DNA from: Butyricicoccus_A sp964513445
Lineage (GTDB): Bacteria; Bacillota; Clostridia; Oscillospirales; Butyricicoccaceae
DNA length: 35,333 nucleotides
Direction of reading: 5' to 3'
NCBI GenBank assembly: GCA_964513445.1
Contig: CAZEMM010000014.1
Location: 1-35,333, forward strand
The position numbers and the translations under genes were made by a program. Below the pieces are notes generated by a model. That model was given only the letters and a program-made list of their open reading frames with translations, had not been told where the DNA came from and ran no database searches. This document shows, piece by piece, positions 14,352 through 23,403 of this stretch (position 1 is the first letter of the stretch; each line of letters starts with the position of its first letter).

Positions 14352-16415
14352 TTATGCTTCCGCAGCGGCGGCTTCAATGACCTTCTCCTGTACCATCGGA
14401 GGCGCGTCCTCATACCGTTCGAACTGCGAGACGAACGAGCCGCGTCCCTGTGTCATCGAGCGCAGCGTGATCGCATAATCGCTGATCTCCGCCATCGGGA
14501 CCTCTGCGACAATTTCCTGTCCGCCGTCAACTGGATTCATACCCATAATACGACCGCGGCGCTTGTTGATATCGCCAATGACATCGCCCATGTACGAATC
14601 CGGAATATAAACCTTCATCGAGCAGATCGGTTCCATGATGACCGGGCTTGCCTGCGGGATACCCGCCTTGTATGCCAGCTTGGCCGCCATCTTAAACGAA
14701 AGCTCGTTGGAGTCAACATCATGATACGAGCCGTCCAGCAGCGTCGCCTTCAGGCCGACCATCGGATAGCCGGCAAGCACACCGTGCTCCATTGCCTCAC
14801 GGACGCCCTTTTCAACCGCCGGATGGAAGTTCTTCGGAACCGAGCCGCCAAAAATCTTCTCCTCGAACAGGAAATCACCTTCGGTATACGGCGCAAATTC
14901 CATCTTGACATGTCCATACTGTCCATGACCGCCGGACTGCTTCTTATGCTTGCCCTCTACGACGACCGGCTTGCGGATCTTCTCGCGATACGGCACGATC
15001 GGTGTGGACAGAACCGGCTCTGCGCCAAAGCGGGTCTTCAGCTTCGCGCAGATAACATCCAGATGAATATCACCCATGCCGCTCAAAATGCTCTGATGCG
15101 TCTCCTGATTGATGGTATACGTAAAGGTCGGATCCTCATCTGCCAGTCTGTTCAGGCCGGAGGCAATCTTTTCCTCGCCGCCCTTAACCTTTGGCGCAAT
15201 CGCCTGCGAATAGCATGCCGATGCAAACGGAATGCCCTCCAAATTGACCGCGCGGACGCTCATGGACAGTGTATCGCCTGTTTTTGTGGTCGCCAGCTTG
15301 GATACCGCGCCGATATCGCCGCAAGCCACTTCTTTGACCTCTGTCGTCTTTTTGCCGCAGATGGCATAAATATGGCCGATCTTCTCCGTCGCGTCCATGC
15401 GGTGGTTGAGCAGCGTCATGTCCTGCTTGACGGAGCCTGCGATCACCTTGAAATAGCTGAACCGGCCATACTGGTCTGCTGTCGTCTTAAATACAAACGC
15501 GCACGGCGTGCCGTTCGGATTGCATGCGACCTCAATCAGATCATCGCCGTCCTCTACGACCTCGACTTCCCCCTGGTCAGGGGACGGCATATAATCATTA
15601 ATGCCCTGAAGCAACGCATAGGTGCCAATACCGGTCACTGCCGTACCGCAGAAGGTCGGCACAATAACGCGCTCCAGCACGCCCTGCCGAATACCGGCGA
15701 TCAGCTCTTCATCTGAAAATTCTTCGCCTGCAAAATAACGCTCCATCAGCTCCTCTGACAGCTCTGCGATATTTTCACACAATGCGGCGCGATGCTGATC
15801 GACACGCTCGACCATATTCTCCGGAATCGGAACCTCTATGCGCTCGTCGCCCTGCATCCGGTACGCCTTGCGGATAACGCAGTCGACAACGCCAACGGTC
15901 TCACGATTTCCCTCAAAGATCGGGACGACAACCGGGCACACATTGACGCCAAATGCCTTTTGCAGCTTATGCAGCGAGGTATAATAGTCCGAATGCTCCT
16001 CGTCAATTTTAGAAATGTAGAACATGCACGGCTTGCCGGCATCTGCCAGACGCTTCCACGCCTTTTCTGTGCCAACGCTTGGACCTGATTTGCCCGGTAC
16101 AACAATCAGGCCGGATTCACACACGCGCAGTGCACTCTGTACCTCGCCTTCAAAATCAAAGAAGCCCGGCGTATCCAATATGTTGATCTTGCAGCCGTTA
16201 AATTCAACCGGTGCAACAGCGGTGGAAATGGAGAACTTTCTGCGAATCTCCTCCGGATCATAATCGCATACGGTATTGCCGTCGGCAATCTTTCCCATAC
16301 GGTCGGTTGCCTTGGTGAGGTACAGCATACTCTCAACCAATGAGGTCTTTCCATCCCCGCCATGACCCATGACGCAGACATTACGGATCTTATCTACAGA
16401 ATATACGTTCAACAA
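14352..16415 (-). CDS. EF-G-like translational GTPase paralogue
   Basis: This ~687-residue protein has the EF-G domain order: GTPase (~1-270), domain II, and domains III-V ending in PVDGGQEIVAEVP and YAITLRSMTQGRGSF. The P-loop is GHGGDGKTSL rather than the canonical GHIDAGKTT. G3 is DTPG and G4 is SKID instead of NKxD. These features mark the divergent EF-G-like (FusA2-type) branch, whose role is unclear, rather than housekeeping EF-G. The start is ambiguous: AAGGAG is only 1 base from GTG 16421 but 7 bases from TTG 16415, so I prefer the latter. It has its own promoter and terminator. Confidence 0.9.
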   Translation of the reverse strand: MLNVYSVDKIRNVCVMGHGGDGKTSLVESMLYLTKATDRMGKIADGNTVCDYDPEEIRRKFSISTAVAPVEFNGCKINILDTPGFFDFEGEVQSALRVCESGLIVVPGKSGPSVGTEKAWKRLADAGKPCMFYISKIDEEHSDYYTSLHKLQKAFGVNVCPVVVPIFEGNRETVGVVDCVIRKAYRMQGDERIEVPIPENMVERVDQHRAALCENIAELSEELMERYFAGEEFSDEELIAGIRQGVLERVIVPTFCGTAVTGIGTYALLQGINDYMPSPDQGEVEVVEDGDDLIEVACNPNGTPCAFVFKTTADQYGRFSYFKVIAGSVKQDMTLLNHRMDATEKIGHIYAICGKKTTEVKEVACGDIGAVSKLATTKTGDTLSMSVRAVNLEGIPFASACYSQAIAPKVKGGEEKIASGLNRLADEDPTFTYTINQETHQSILSGMGDIHLDVICAKLKTRFGAEPVLSTPIVPYREKIRKPVVVEGKHKKQSGGHGQYGHVKMEFAPYTEGDFLFEEKIFGGSVPKNFHPAVEKGVREAMEHGVLAGYPMVGLKATLLDGSYHDVDSNELSFKMAAKLAYKAGIPQASPVIMEPICSMKVYIPDSYMGDVIGDINKRRGRIMGMNPVDGGQEIVAEVPMAEISDYAITLRSMTQGRGSFVSQFERYEDAPPMVQEKVIEAAAAEA

Positions 16416-16471
16416 TTCCACTCTCCTTAAATTTGAATGACAGACAGTCTTGCGCCGTCTCTATGTTCGTA

Positions 16472-16500
16472 ATTATATACTATTTCGTCTCCCATTGCAA
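16472..16500 (-). promoter_or_regulatory. sigma-A promoter of the EF-G-like gene
   Basis: On the minus strand TTGCAA (16495-16500), a 17-base spacer and TATAAT (16472-16477), about 55 bases upstream of the start. Confidence 0.8.
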
Positions 16501-16680
16501 ATAAAATATTGTGAAATCTTTATAAACAGCCTCTCGGCAATTGCGATTGCGCATACATTTGAATTAATCTGCGCTTGTTTGATGCGATTATTGTAATTTA
16601 TAGCAGCTTTTGCTTGTATTTTGCGTGCTTTTGTACACAAAAGCAGGACGAGGCGTCCGACGGAATTTGAGCCGCGCACA

Positions 16681-16715
16681 CAAAACAGGAGGCCGTTTTT
16701 TCCCCGGCCTCCTGT
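16681..16715 (-). terminator. terminator after the pseudo-P-type-ATPase gene
   Basis: ACAGGAGGCCG (16705-16715, minus strand) pairs with CGGCCTCCTGT (16685-16695), an 11-bp stem followed by TTTTGTG on the minus strand. Confidence 0.8.
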
Positions 16716-16738
16716 ATGGGATGTACAAATATAAAGTT

Positions 16739-19700
16739 TTAGTCCTTTCCGACCTCATTTTCAATGAAGAAAATCGGAATAAACCACAGGATCATATACA
16801 GCAGCACGCGTATCGGACGCGCGTCCGCCGGCGCAAAGACATAGCACAGATAGGCTATGAGCAGCATACCGATCACTGTGGCCAGCACGCCCAGCGTCAG
16901 ACCCAACACGCTCAGGCGGTTAAGGCTCTTCGCCGACGAAACACAGCTAGCCAGCTGTGACAGCCCACCGCGCAGCAGCATGCCCTGCGGCGCATCCCCG
17001 CTGGTATACGCCGGATTGCTCATCGCGCGGTCCTGCTCCAGCTCAGCGGTCACAACACTGCCCTCACGCAGTCCATACAGACGCTCTACCAGCTGCGGTG
17101 TGACCTGCCGGTTGCGCGTATGCAGCAGAATGCGCATATGCCGTTCGGTCAGCAGCTGCACCGCGTTAAACTGCGCGGCGGATACCTGATAGTCGATGAC
17201 CAGCGCCGCGACAAGCTGTCCAGCAACCGAAAGCAACAGGCTGTCCCGCGGCACATCGCGCACCTCTATGCCATTGCTCTCCAAAAAATCCTCATCGCCA
17301 AGCAGAATATCCACGCCGCCGACAATGCCGCGCGCACCGCCGCCGCTATAATGCACCACATGCTGTGCGGTGACAGGCGTCGCATACCGCGTGTGCACCT
17401 CCTCCTCCAGCATCTCGCGCAGAGAGGATTGCTGCGCCAACGCCGCCGCATATGCAATGGCCGTCGCGTCATTGAAGTTGCTGCGCAACTCGACACGCTC
17501 CAGCAATACAGAGCCCTTGGGGAACAGCTGCTCATCCGTTAAAACGACTGTGCTTGCCGACGCCAGCGCACGCGCGCCGCCCATACCAGCGATTGCGCCG
17601 CCTGCCTTCATCATATGACGCGCCGCGTTGCGCTCGCCCATGGCGCCTACGCACAGCAGCGCAATCTGACAGGCGCCAGTCAGCGTCGCGGCCAGCACAT
17701 AGGGCAGCCGTCCGACATCTCCTGTGCCCGCACATACAATAGCAGACAGCACGACTGCGATGACAACCGCTAAAATCGTGAGCACCCGTTCAACACGCTG
17801 CCGCAGCGTCTGCTCCGCCTCGCAGCGCAAAAAGGCCTGTACATCCGAAAGCGGAGCCATGACCAGCAGCGGCTCATCGCCCGCATGGACAAACACACCG
17901 CTCGGCTGCTGCGCGTGCAGCGCGGTCTTATAAACATAATGCTGTGCGCTCGCATCCGCAACGCCGGTGCGCATCTGCGCAAACAACGCAAGCATGGCGA
18001 TGCCAATGTACGGAATCTCCTCGCCCAGCCACAGAATGCATGTCACGGCATGGATCAAATTCAGCAGCAGCATGATATCCACAAGCGTTGCAAAATTGGG
18101 CGAGCCATGGATGAGTGCGCGGATACCCAGAATGACAACGTCATACGCCAGAGCCATCGCGAGCACCTGTAGCGCGCACAGCGCAATCAATACATAGGTC
18201 GGGTTTCCCGCAAAATTCAATATATCCGGAAGCGGCGCGCCAAAGTCCGCCGCACACGAGAGATACAATGCGACTGCCGTCAGCAGCGCGACAACAATCG
18301 AGCGCTTTGCCAGCGCCTGCGCACGCGACCGGCAGGCACGGCTCGCGCCGTGCACATCCTGCGGCACCTCCCGCCGCGGCCAAATACGTGCGCCACGAGG
18401 CGGAGCGGACGCCTGCGGCGACTTCCGCTTCTCCGCGTCCTCATGCGCGTCTGTTTGTTTGTCCGGTTTGTCCGGCTCCTTCTGTTGTTCACGGCCGGCT
18501 GGCTCCGCAAGCGGTTTGTCAGTCGACCTCACCGGAAAAACCGGGTCTTTCTCCTCGCTCTCCGGCGCGGCTGGCTCCTGCTCCAGCTGGCGCAGCTCCC
18601 GATCCTCGGATGTCTCGGTCAGATCCTGCGCCATCACAAAAAACGGCATATCCTCGGCTTCCGTCGTCTCAGCCTGCGGCTCGGACGGCCGCTGCGCCTG
18701 CTCGGCCGGTCGCTCGGCTTTGCGCTGTTCGGCCTCCTGCTCGGCTTTCCACTCTTCGGCTTTCCTCTGTTCGGCCTCCTGTTCAGCTTTGCGCTGTTCG
18801 GTCTCGCGCTGCTGTTTCTCAAGGAGACGGCGGCGGCGTTCGAGAATGCGCGCCTTCTGGCGCTCCACCTCGCGCACCATAACCGGACCGTCCCGGCGAA
18901 GCTCTGCCAGCGGCGGCGCGACCTCGCACAGCTGGTCGAGCGACATGCCGACCCACTCGTCCGCACAGTCCTCCATCAGCTTGCGCTGCTCCTCCTTCTC
19001 GGCGCGCTGGGCTTCCGCTTCCTCCAGCGCCTCCTCCGCGTCAAACAGCTGGGCGCGCGGCTTTTCCTGCGTCTGCTGCGGCACGGCAATATCAAAATAC
19101 ACCGTCGTTTCCTTTTCCGGGAATTCGTCAAACGCGATCGGCTTTTCCTCCTGCTCGGGCGCACCGCTGTCACGCAGCAGCTCCTCAAAGCTCTTGGCGG
19201 GCTCTCCGCTGTTTTCCTTTGCGTCCGACAAAAATTCCTGCAATTCCTCCTCGCTGATGTGCGGCGCATCCTGCTCCGGCTCCTCGTCCGGTTCCGCCTG
19301 CTCCGGCGATGCGCCGTCAACTGTTTCCTGCGGCTCAGCCATTGCTGCGGCAAACTGCTCCTTGCCGACCTCCAGCGCATCGTCCGCGCCGTCTACCGTC
19401 TCTGACGGCTCCGGAACCGCGATATCCTGCGGCATGACGTGATTGTAAATCATGGTCTGCGAAAAATCCGTTGCGTCAGGCTGGCCGGTTGGCTCCGTAT
19501 GTACGGCCTCTTTGTCCGTGCGGAACATTCGGGACCAGAAATCATCCGTATCCGTGATTGGCGCAGTACCAAACAAATCCTCCTGCGTCTCAGGCTTTGC
19601 GGTCTGCTCCGGTTCTGCCTGCGGCACCACACGCGTCTGCGCAAACAACTGCTGCTCAGTCAGCGGCTCCGGCTCATACGGCTCAGACTGCGGCATGACA

Positions 19701-20836
19701 CGCGTCTGTGCAAGCGGCGTATCCGTCTGCTCCGGTATTTCGTCGCTCTCCGTCGGCGTTTGCACCTGATCCGTGTCCCGCTCTTCCATCTCGTCTGCGC
19801 CCAAAAAGGCTTCTGTCACATCGCCGGCATTCTCCTTCTGAGCATCCTCCGCCGCAGCATACGACGCCTCGTCGTTTGCCTCTTCATCTTTCTCCGGCTG
19901 CGCGGAGCGGAACAGGCGCGACCAAAAGCCGCCGCGCGGCGATGCGGCCTGCTCGTCCTGCTCTATTTCATCGGACGGCTCCGAATCCTCCGCGCCGTCC
20001 GATTCGTATTCCCTGTCGATCTCCTCCGGCTCATCCGCATGCTCCGGTTCCGGAGGCAGCGGCTGCTCCGACTCCTCGTCGTCCAAATCAGAAAAATCCG
20101 TCGCCATCGCATCGTCCATGCGGAACAGCTTGGACCAGATGCTCTGCTTCGGTGCGTGTTCAGACGGCTGTTCGTCGTCCGGCTCCGGCCCATATGCCGA
20201 CGCGTCCGTCGCATTCTGCGGCTCTTCGTCCTCCTCTTCACCGAACAGACGGGACAGGAAGCCCTTCTGCGGTTCCGGCTCCTCGTCCTCCGGCTGCTCA
20301 TAGACGTCCTGTTCCTCTGTTTCCAGCGTCTCCCAATCACTCTGTCCGTTGAGCGCCATCGTGCGCGTGTCGTCCTTCTCCGGCTCGTCCGGCTCCAGCT
20401 CGGCTGCGCCATGCTCCAATGACACCGCGTGCACATGCGGCCTGCGCTTGGGCGGCTGCTCCGGCTGCGGCTCTTCACTCTTAGGCTCCTCGTCCTCCGG
20501 CTCCTCGTCCTCATACTGCTGCATATTTGCGATCATGCGCGCATATACGTCAAGCTGTCCGTCATCCTCCGACGTTTCGCCGCTTTGTTCATACTGCTCA
20601 ATATTGGCGACCATCTGCGCGAAAACATCCTCCTGCTCACCGAGCGGATCGGCCTCCTCCTGACCGGCAAGCGCGTCCTGCTCGTCAATCAGCTGATAAG
20701 TCTGCTCTGCCGCCTGGCTGAGCGCGTGATGGTCATCTCTCTCGGCCTCCCGCATGATCTCATCCACGGTAAACCGTCCGTCGCTGGGCGTATTGCCCAG
20801 CTGCTGCTTCAACTGTTCCAAATCCAGATCATCCAT
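16739..20836 (-). CDS. giant acidic disordered protein with a degenerate P1B-type ATPase-like membrane domain
   Basis: The product has 1365 residues. Residues 1-838 are Glu/Asp/Pro/Gln-rich and mostly disordered, with three short-motif families and a charged coiled coil at ~600-715 (EQRKAEQEAEQRKAEEWKAE). Residues ~839-1365 contain about eight hydrophobic helices and follow the P1B-ATPase layout with motifs lost. The CPC helix reads GACQIAL (1054-1060), DKTGT reads TDEQL (1100-1104), the HP of the N-domain reads LR (~1139), TGDN reads HTRN (1239-1242), and GDGxND is missing. GGGARGIVGG (1165-1174) and VVLT alignments persist. ATG 20836 has GGGGAGG and overlaps the end of rlmB by 8 bases. Catalysis is unlikely; the role is unknown. 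Confidence 0.8.
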   Translation of the reverse strand: MDDLDLEQLKQQLGNTPSDGRFTVDEIMREAERDDHHALSQAAEQTYQLIDEQDALAGQEEADPLGEQEDVFAQMVANIEQYEQSGETSEDDGQLDVYARMIANMQQYEDEEPEDEEPKSEEPQPEQPPKRRPHVHAVSLEHGAAELEPDEPEKDDTRTMALNGQSDWETLETEEQDVYEQPEDEEPEPQKGFLSRLFGEEEDEEPQNATDASAYGPEPDDEQPSEHAPKQSIWSKLFRMDDAMATDFSDLDDEESEQPLPPEPEHADEPEEIDREYESDGAEDSEPSDEIEQDEQAASPRGGFWSRLFRSAQPEKDEEANDEASYAAAEDAQKENAGDVTEAFLGADEMEERDTDQVQTPTESDEIPEQTDTPLAQTRVMPQSEPYEPEPLTEQQLFAQTRVVPQAEPEQTAKPETQEDLFGTAPITDTDDFWSRMFRTDKEAVHTEPTGQPDATDFSQTMIYNHVMPQDIAVPEPSETVDGADDALEVGKEQFAAAMAEPQETVDGASPEQAEPDEEPEQDAPHISEEELQEFLSDAKENSGEPAKSFEELLRDSGAPEQEEKPIAFDEFPEKETTVYFDIAVPQQTQEKPRAQLFDAEEALEEAEAQRAEKEEQRKLMEDCADEWVGMSLDQLCEVAPPLAELRRDGPVMVREVERQKARILERRRRLLEKQQRETEQRKAEQEAEQRKAEEWKAEQEAEQRKAERPAEQAQRPSEPQAETTEAEDMPFFVMAQDLTETSEDRELRQLEQEPAAPESEEKDPVFPVRSTDKPLAEPAGREQQKEPDKPDKQTDAHEDAEKRKSPQASAPPRGARIWPRREVPQDVHGASRACRSRAQALAKRSIVVALLTAVALYLSCAADFGAPLPDILNFAGNPTYVLIALCALQVLAMALAYDVVILGIRALIHGSPNFATLVDIMLLLNLIHAVTCILWLGEEIPYIGIAMLALFAQMRTGVADASAQHYVYKTALHAQQPSGVFVHAGDEPLLVMAPLSDVQAFLRCEAEQTLRQRVERVLTILAVVIAVVLSAIVCAGTGDVGRLPYVLAATLTGACQIALLCVGAMGERNAARHMMKAGGAIAGMGGARALASASTVVLTDEQLFPKGSVLLERVELRSNFNDATAIAYAAALAQQSSLREMLEEEVHTRYATPVTAQHVVHYSGGGARGIVGGVDILLGDEDFLESNGIEVRDVPRDSLLLSVAGQLVAALVIDYQVSAAQFNAVQLLTERHMRILLHTRNRQVTPQLVERLYGLREGSVVTAELEQDRAMSNPAYTSGDAPQGMLLRGGLSQLASCVSSAKSLNRLSVLGLTLGVLATVIGMLLIAYLCYVFAPADARPIRVLLYMILWFIPIFFIENEVGKD

Positions 20837-21626
20837 GGTTATCCTCCCCAAAACGCTGGCGCACTGCTTCGTACAGCAAAACTGCCGCCGCAGCGGATGC
20901 ATTGAGTGAATTTACCTTCCCCTTCATCGGAATGCTCACGATGAAGTCACATTTTTCGCGCACAATGCGGCTGAGTCCATTGCCCTCCGAACCGATGACA
21001 ATGGCCACTGCACCCGCGAAATCCGCCTCGTACAGCGATTTGTCACCGCCGGCATCCGCGCCGAATATCCACACGCCGTTTTTCTTGAGCGCATCAATCG
21101 TCGCGGCGAGATTGGTCACGCGCGCCACGCCGATATGCTCCACCGCGCCGGCGGACGCCTTCGCCGCCGTCGCCGTCAGGCCGGCCGAGCGGCGCTTGGG
21201 AATAATGACGCCATGTGCGCCCGCCGTCTCCGCAGAGCGGATGACCGCGCCCAGATTATGCGGGTCGGTCAGACCGTCGCAGATGACGATGAGCGGCTGC
21301 TCGCCGCGCGCGCGCGCCGTTTGCAGGATATCCTCCGGCGTGACATATTCATGTGCCGCCGCCTGCGCGATGACGCCCTGATGTACGCCGGTCTCGCTCA
21401 TGGCATCCAGCTTGCGCCGATCCACCTGCGTGACAACAGCGCCCGCCGCCTTCGCCATGGCGATCAAATCCGCCATCCGGCCGTTCTGGTCGGGGGCGAC
21501 AAATAATTTATCTACACTTTTCCCCGCGCGCAACAGCTCCATCACCGCATTTCTGCCCTCATAGAGCGCGGTATCCGGTATCCATTCGTCCGAATGTCTG
21601 CGCGTTTGTGTTTTTTTCTGATTCAT
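20829..21626 (-). CDS. rlmB: 23S rRNA 2'-O-ribose methyltransferase, TrmH/RlmB family (SpoU)
   Basis: The 265-residue enzyme has an N-terminal substrate-binding domain (~22-95; ALYEGRNAVMELLRAGKSVD) and the knotted SPOUT domain. The three SpoU motifs are DPHNLGAVIRSAETAGAHG, IVIGSEGNGLSR and IPMKGKVNSLNASAAAAVLL. It transfers methyl from SAM to a ribose 2'-OH, most likely 23S rRNA G2251. ATG 21626 follows CGGAGA; the longer frame enters the promoter. The stop overlaps the start of the giant acidic protein gene by 8 bases, so the two are translationally coupled. Confidence 0.93.
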   Translation of the reverse strand: MNQKKTQTRRHSDEWIPDTALYEGRNAVMELLRAGKSVDKLFVAPDQNGRMADLIAMAKAAGAVVTQVDRRKLDAMSETGVHQGVIAQAAAHEYVTPEDILQTARARGEQPLIVICDGLTDPHNLGAVIRSAETAGAHGVIIPKRRSAGLTATAAKASAGAVEHIGVARVTNLAATIDALKKNGVWIFGADAGGDKSLYEADFAGAVAIVIGSEGNGLSRIVREKCDFIVSIPMKGKVNSLNASAAAAVLLYEAVRQRFGEDNHG

Positions 21627-21666
21627 TTGCAATTTTCTCCGTAACAGCAATATTTCAGATGGTATC

Positions 21667-21675
21667 AGTATAGCA
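21667..21675 (-). promoter_or_regulatory. extended -10 promoter of rlmB and the giant gene
   Basis: On the minus strand TGC is followed by TATACT (21667-21672), with a poor -35 (TGTAAG at 17 bases). It lies ~40 bases upstream of the rlmB ATG. Confidence 0.55.
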
Positions 21676-21715
21676 CATTTTCCGCTGCGCTTACAGCAAA
21701 ACTTCACATTCTTTT

Positions 21716-21736
21716 AAAAAAAAGCCGCACATCGGC
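21716..21736 (-). terminator. short hairpin with eight-T tail
   Basis: On the minus strand GCCG, five loop bases, CGGC, then eight Ts. The stem is weak but the T tract is strong. It is the second of two terminators between the amidase gene and rlmB. Confidence 0.5.
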
Positions 21737-21777
21737 ATTTATTTCCTGAATTCGACGGTCTTTCCATCGGAAAAGCC

Positions 21778-21824
21778 AAAAATAAAACGACTGCGGCGCA
21801 TGCCGACCGGCACACACCGCAGTC
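21778..21824 (-). terminator. main intrinsic terminator after the first amidase gene
   Basis: GACTGCGG (21817-21824) pairs with CCGCAGTC (21789-21796), with an inner TGCCG/CGGCA stem, followed by GTTTTATTTTT on the minus strand. Confidence 0.8.
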
Positions 21825-21834
21825 CGAATGCACA

Positions 21835-23250
21835 TCATGTCCCGCTGCGCTCCATATAATTCTTCATCAGCTGCGCGATCTCTGCCCGTGTGGCCGTGCC
21901 GGTCGGGTTGAGACGCAGCACGCCGCTGCTGTCCTTTACACCGTTGATGACACCGTTTTCCACCGCCCAGCACAGCTCGGTATGCGCCCACTGCGCCGCC
22001 TGGTTCGCATCCGGAAAGCTGTCAAGCGACGCGGACGACGATGCCTCGCCGCCGACATAGCGGCACAGCATGCTCACAAATTCCTGCCGCGTGACCTTGC
22101 CGTTCGGATTAAACCGTGTCTCGCTCACGCCCTTGACAACGCCGTTCGCCGATGCCCATTGCAGCGCCTCCGCGTACCACGCGCCCGCGCGCACATCCTC
22201 GAACGTCTTGCCGCCTTCCATGCTGACCGCGCCCCTGCTGCACGCGTAATTGTACAAAATCTGTGCCGCCATCGCGCGCGTCGTCGTTCCCTTTGGCTCA
22301 AACGTCGTCGCGGAGGTGCCGTTCATCAGCTTGTTCTGATAGGCGAAGGTGACCGCAGGATAAAACCACTCATTCTCATACACATCGGTAAACGGCGCAT
22401 CGCCGTTGTCCGCTGCGGATGGCGACTTCTTCTTCAGGCCATACGCGGCCGCAATGCCCGCAGCGTCCGCCTGTCCGAGTGCCTGCAGCTTCGCATCGGT
22501 GGACAGATAATTATTATAATCTGTATCACTGTCAATAAACGCATGTTCTATGATCAAGCTAGAGATATTTCTGTTGACGGCAGCGCGAATCAAGCCATAG
22601 TAATCCGCCGCCTTGCCATTGGCATATGTTTTCGAGCTGCTGTTGCGCTGGATAAAGCCACGATTGGTGACGCCGGTGCTGCTGCTCAGCTGCTCCAATA
22701 TGCTGCCGCCAACCTTCTTTGCCTGTGTTGTCAGCGCCGCGCGATAATTTCCGTTTGGAATCAGAACCTCCGCGCCGTCCGTCCATGTCTGCGCATCGCC
22801 CACCGCATTGACATGCATGCTGACCAGCACATCCGCGCCGACGGATTTTGCATACGCAGCGCGCGCATCCAGGCTGAGCGTCGTGTCGCCCGAACGGGTC
22901 ATGTAAACCGTTACGCCGCTGTATGAATTGAGCGCATCACGGCACGCCTGCGCAATTTTCAGATTGAGTGTCTTTTCCAGAACCGAGCCGCGCGTCGCGC
23001 CGTTCTCCGTTCCGCCGTGACCCGCGTCGAGCACAATCACGAGTGTGCCGTCGTCCGCCTTATTGTACACCTCTGCTTCCGTCGCATCCGTTTCCGCTTC
23101 CGCATCCCACGTGGACTGCGCAGCTGTCTCGGCCTGCGCGTCGCCTTCATTCTGCGCATCCTCTGTCTCCTCCCAGGCAAAGGCCGTAGCAGAAACCAGT
23201 GTCAGCAGCATACAGGCGGCCGCCCATGCCGCTATTCTACGTTTTTTCAT
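21835..23250 (-). CDS. N-acetylmuramoyl-L-alanine amidase (amidase_3) with three SLH domains, copy 1
   Basis: The 471-residue secreted protein has a signal peptide (~1-25, MKKRRIAAW then a hydrophobic core ending SATAFAW), an acidic linker, an amidase_3 domain (~65-270) and three SLH repeats (~285-470). The zinc/catalytic set is intact: His in LDAGHGG, Glu in GSVLEKTLN, His in SMHVNA and Glu in LIIEHAFIDS. It cleaves the amide between MurNAc and L-Ala in peptidoglycan; the SLH repeats (FTDVYENEWFYPAV, TTRAM, TRQE, TRAE) anchor to cell-wall polymer. ATG 23250 has GGGGAGGG. The SLH part is nearly identical to copy 2 downstream. Confidence 0.92.
   Translation of the reverse strand: MKKRRIAAWAAACMLLTLVSATAFAWEETEDAQNEGDAQAETAAQSTWDAEAETDATEAEVYNKADDGTLVIVLDAGHGGTENGATRGSVLEKTLNLKIAQACRDALNSYSGVTVYMTRSGDTTLSLDARAAYAKSVGADVLVSMHVNAVGDAQTWTDGAEVLIPNGNYRAALTTQAKKVGGSILEQLSSSTGVTNRGFIQRNSSSKTYANGKAADYYGLIRAAVNRNISSLIIEHAFIDSDTDYNNYLSTDAKLQALGQADAAGIAAAYGLKKKSPSAADNGDAPFTDVYENEWFYPAVTFAYQNKLMNGTSATTFEPKGTTTRAMAAQILYNYACSRGAVSMEGGKTFEDVRAGAWYAEALQWASANGVVKGVSETRFNPNGKVTRQEFVSMLCRYVGGEASSSASLDSFPDANQAAQWAHTELCWAVENGVINGVKDSSGVLRLNPTGTATRAEIAQLMKNYMERSGT
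21847..22404 (-). repeat. SLH-encoding direct repeat, copy 1 (558 bp)
   Basis: Aligns without gaps to 23410-23967 (offset 1563). By eye I count about seven mismatches in 558 bases, clustered at the two ends, with an identical block of about 400 bases in the middle. Confidence 0.9.
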
Positions 23251-23403
23251 ATTCGTTTTCCCTCCCCAATATTGAATCATCTATTGCACCTGTCGACAGC
23301 GGTCTACAGGCCGTCATCCAAACGCAAGCATTTGGATAAAATAACAAATCTCCCACCGGTATGATATGCAATGACAGCGCATTTTTTCTACAGTCTGAAA
23401 TAG

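Noticed and set aside
13719..15716. 665-codon open frame on the plus strand
   Set aside because: It runs antisense through the EF-G-like gene. The product is rich in His, Arg, Leu and Cys with no domain, and the minus strand has clear family motifs and an RBS.
18700..18830. Tandem imperfect repeat like a microsatellite or CRISPR
   Set aside because: It is the coding sequence of the Lys/Ala/Glu coiled coil (QRKAEQEAE units), without spacers or uniform repeats.
16739..20836. Functional copper or zinc exporter
   Set aside because: The C-terminal half has the layout, but the phosphorylated Asp, CPC, HP and hinge motifs are absent.
18268..20905. Several plus-strand frames of 200-350 codons
   Set aside because: They are antisense to the acidic low-complexity region of the giant gene. 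Glu/Asp codons read backwards give Ser/Leu/Phe-rich nonsense.
23281..23403. Promoter or terminator between the two amidase genes
   Set aside because: An ATCCAAA/TTTGGAT hairpin is present, but it has no T tract and no convincing -35/-10 pair.
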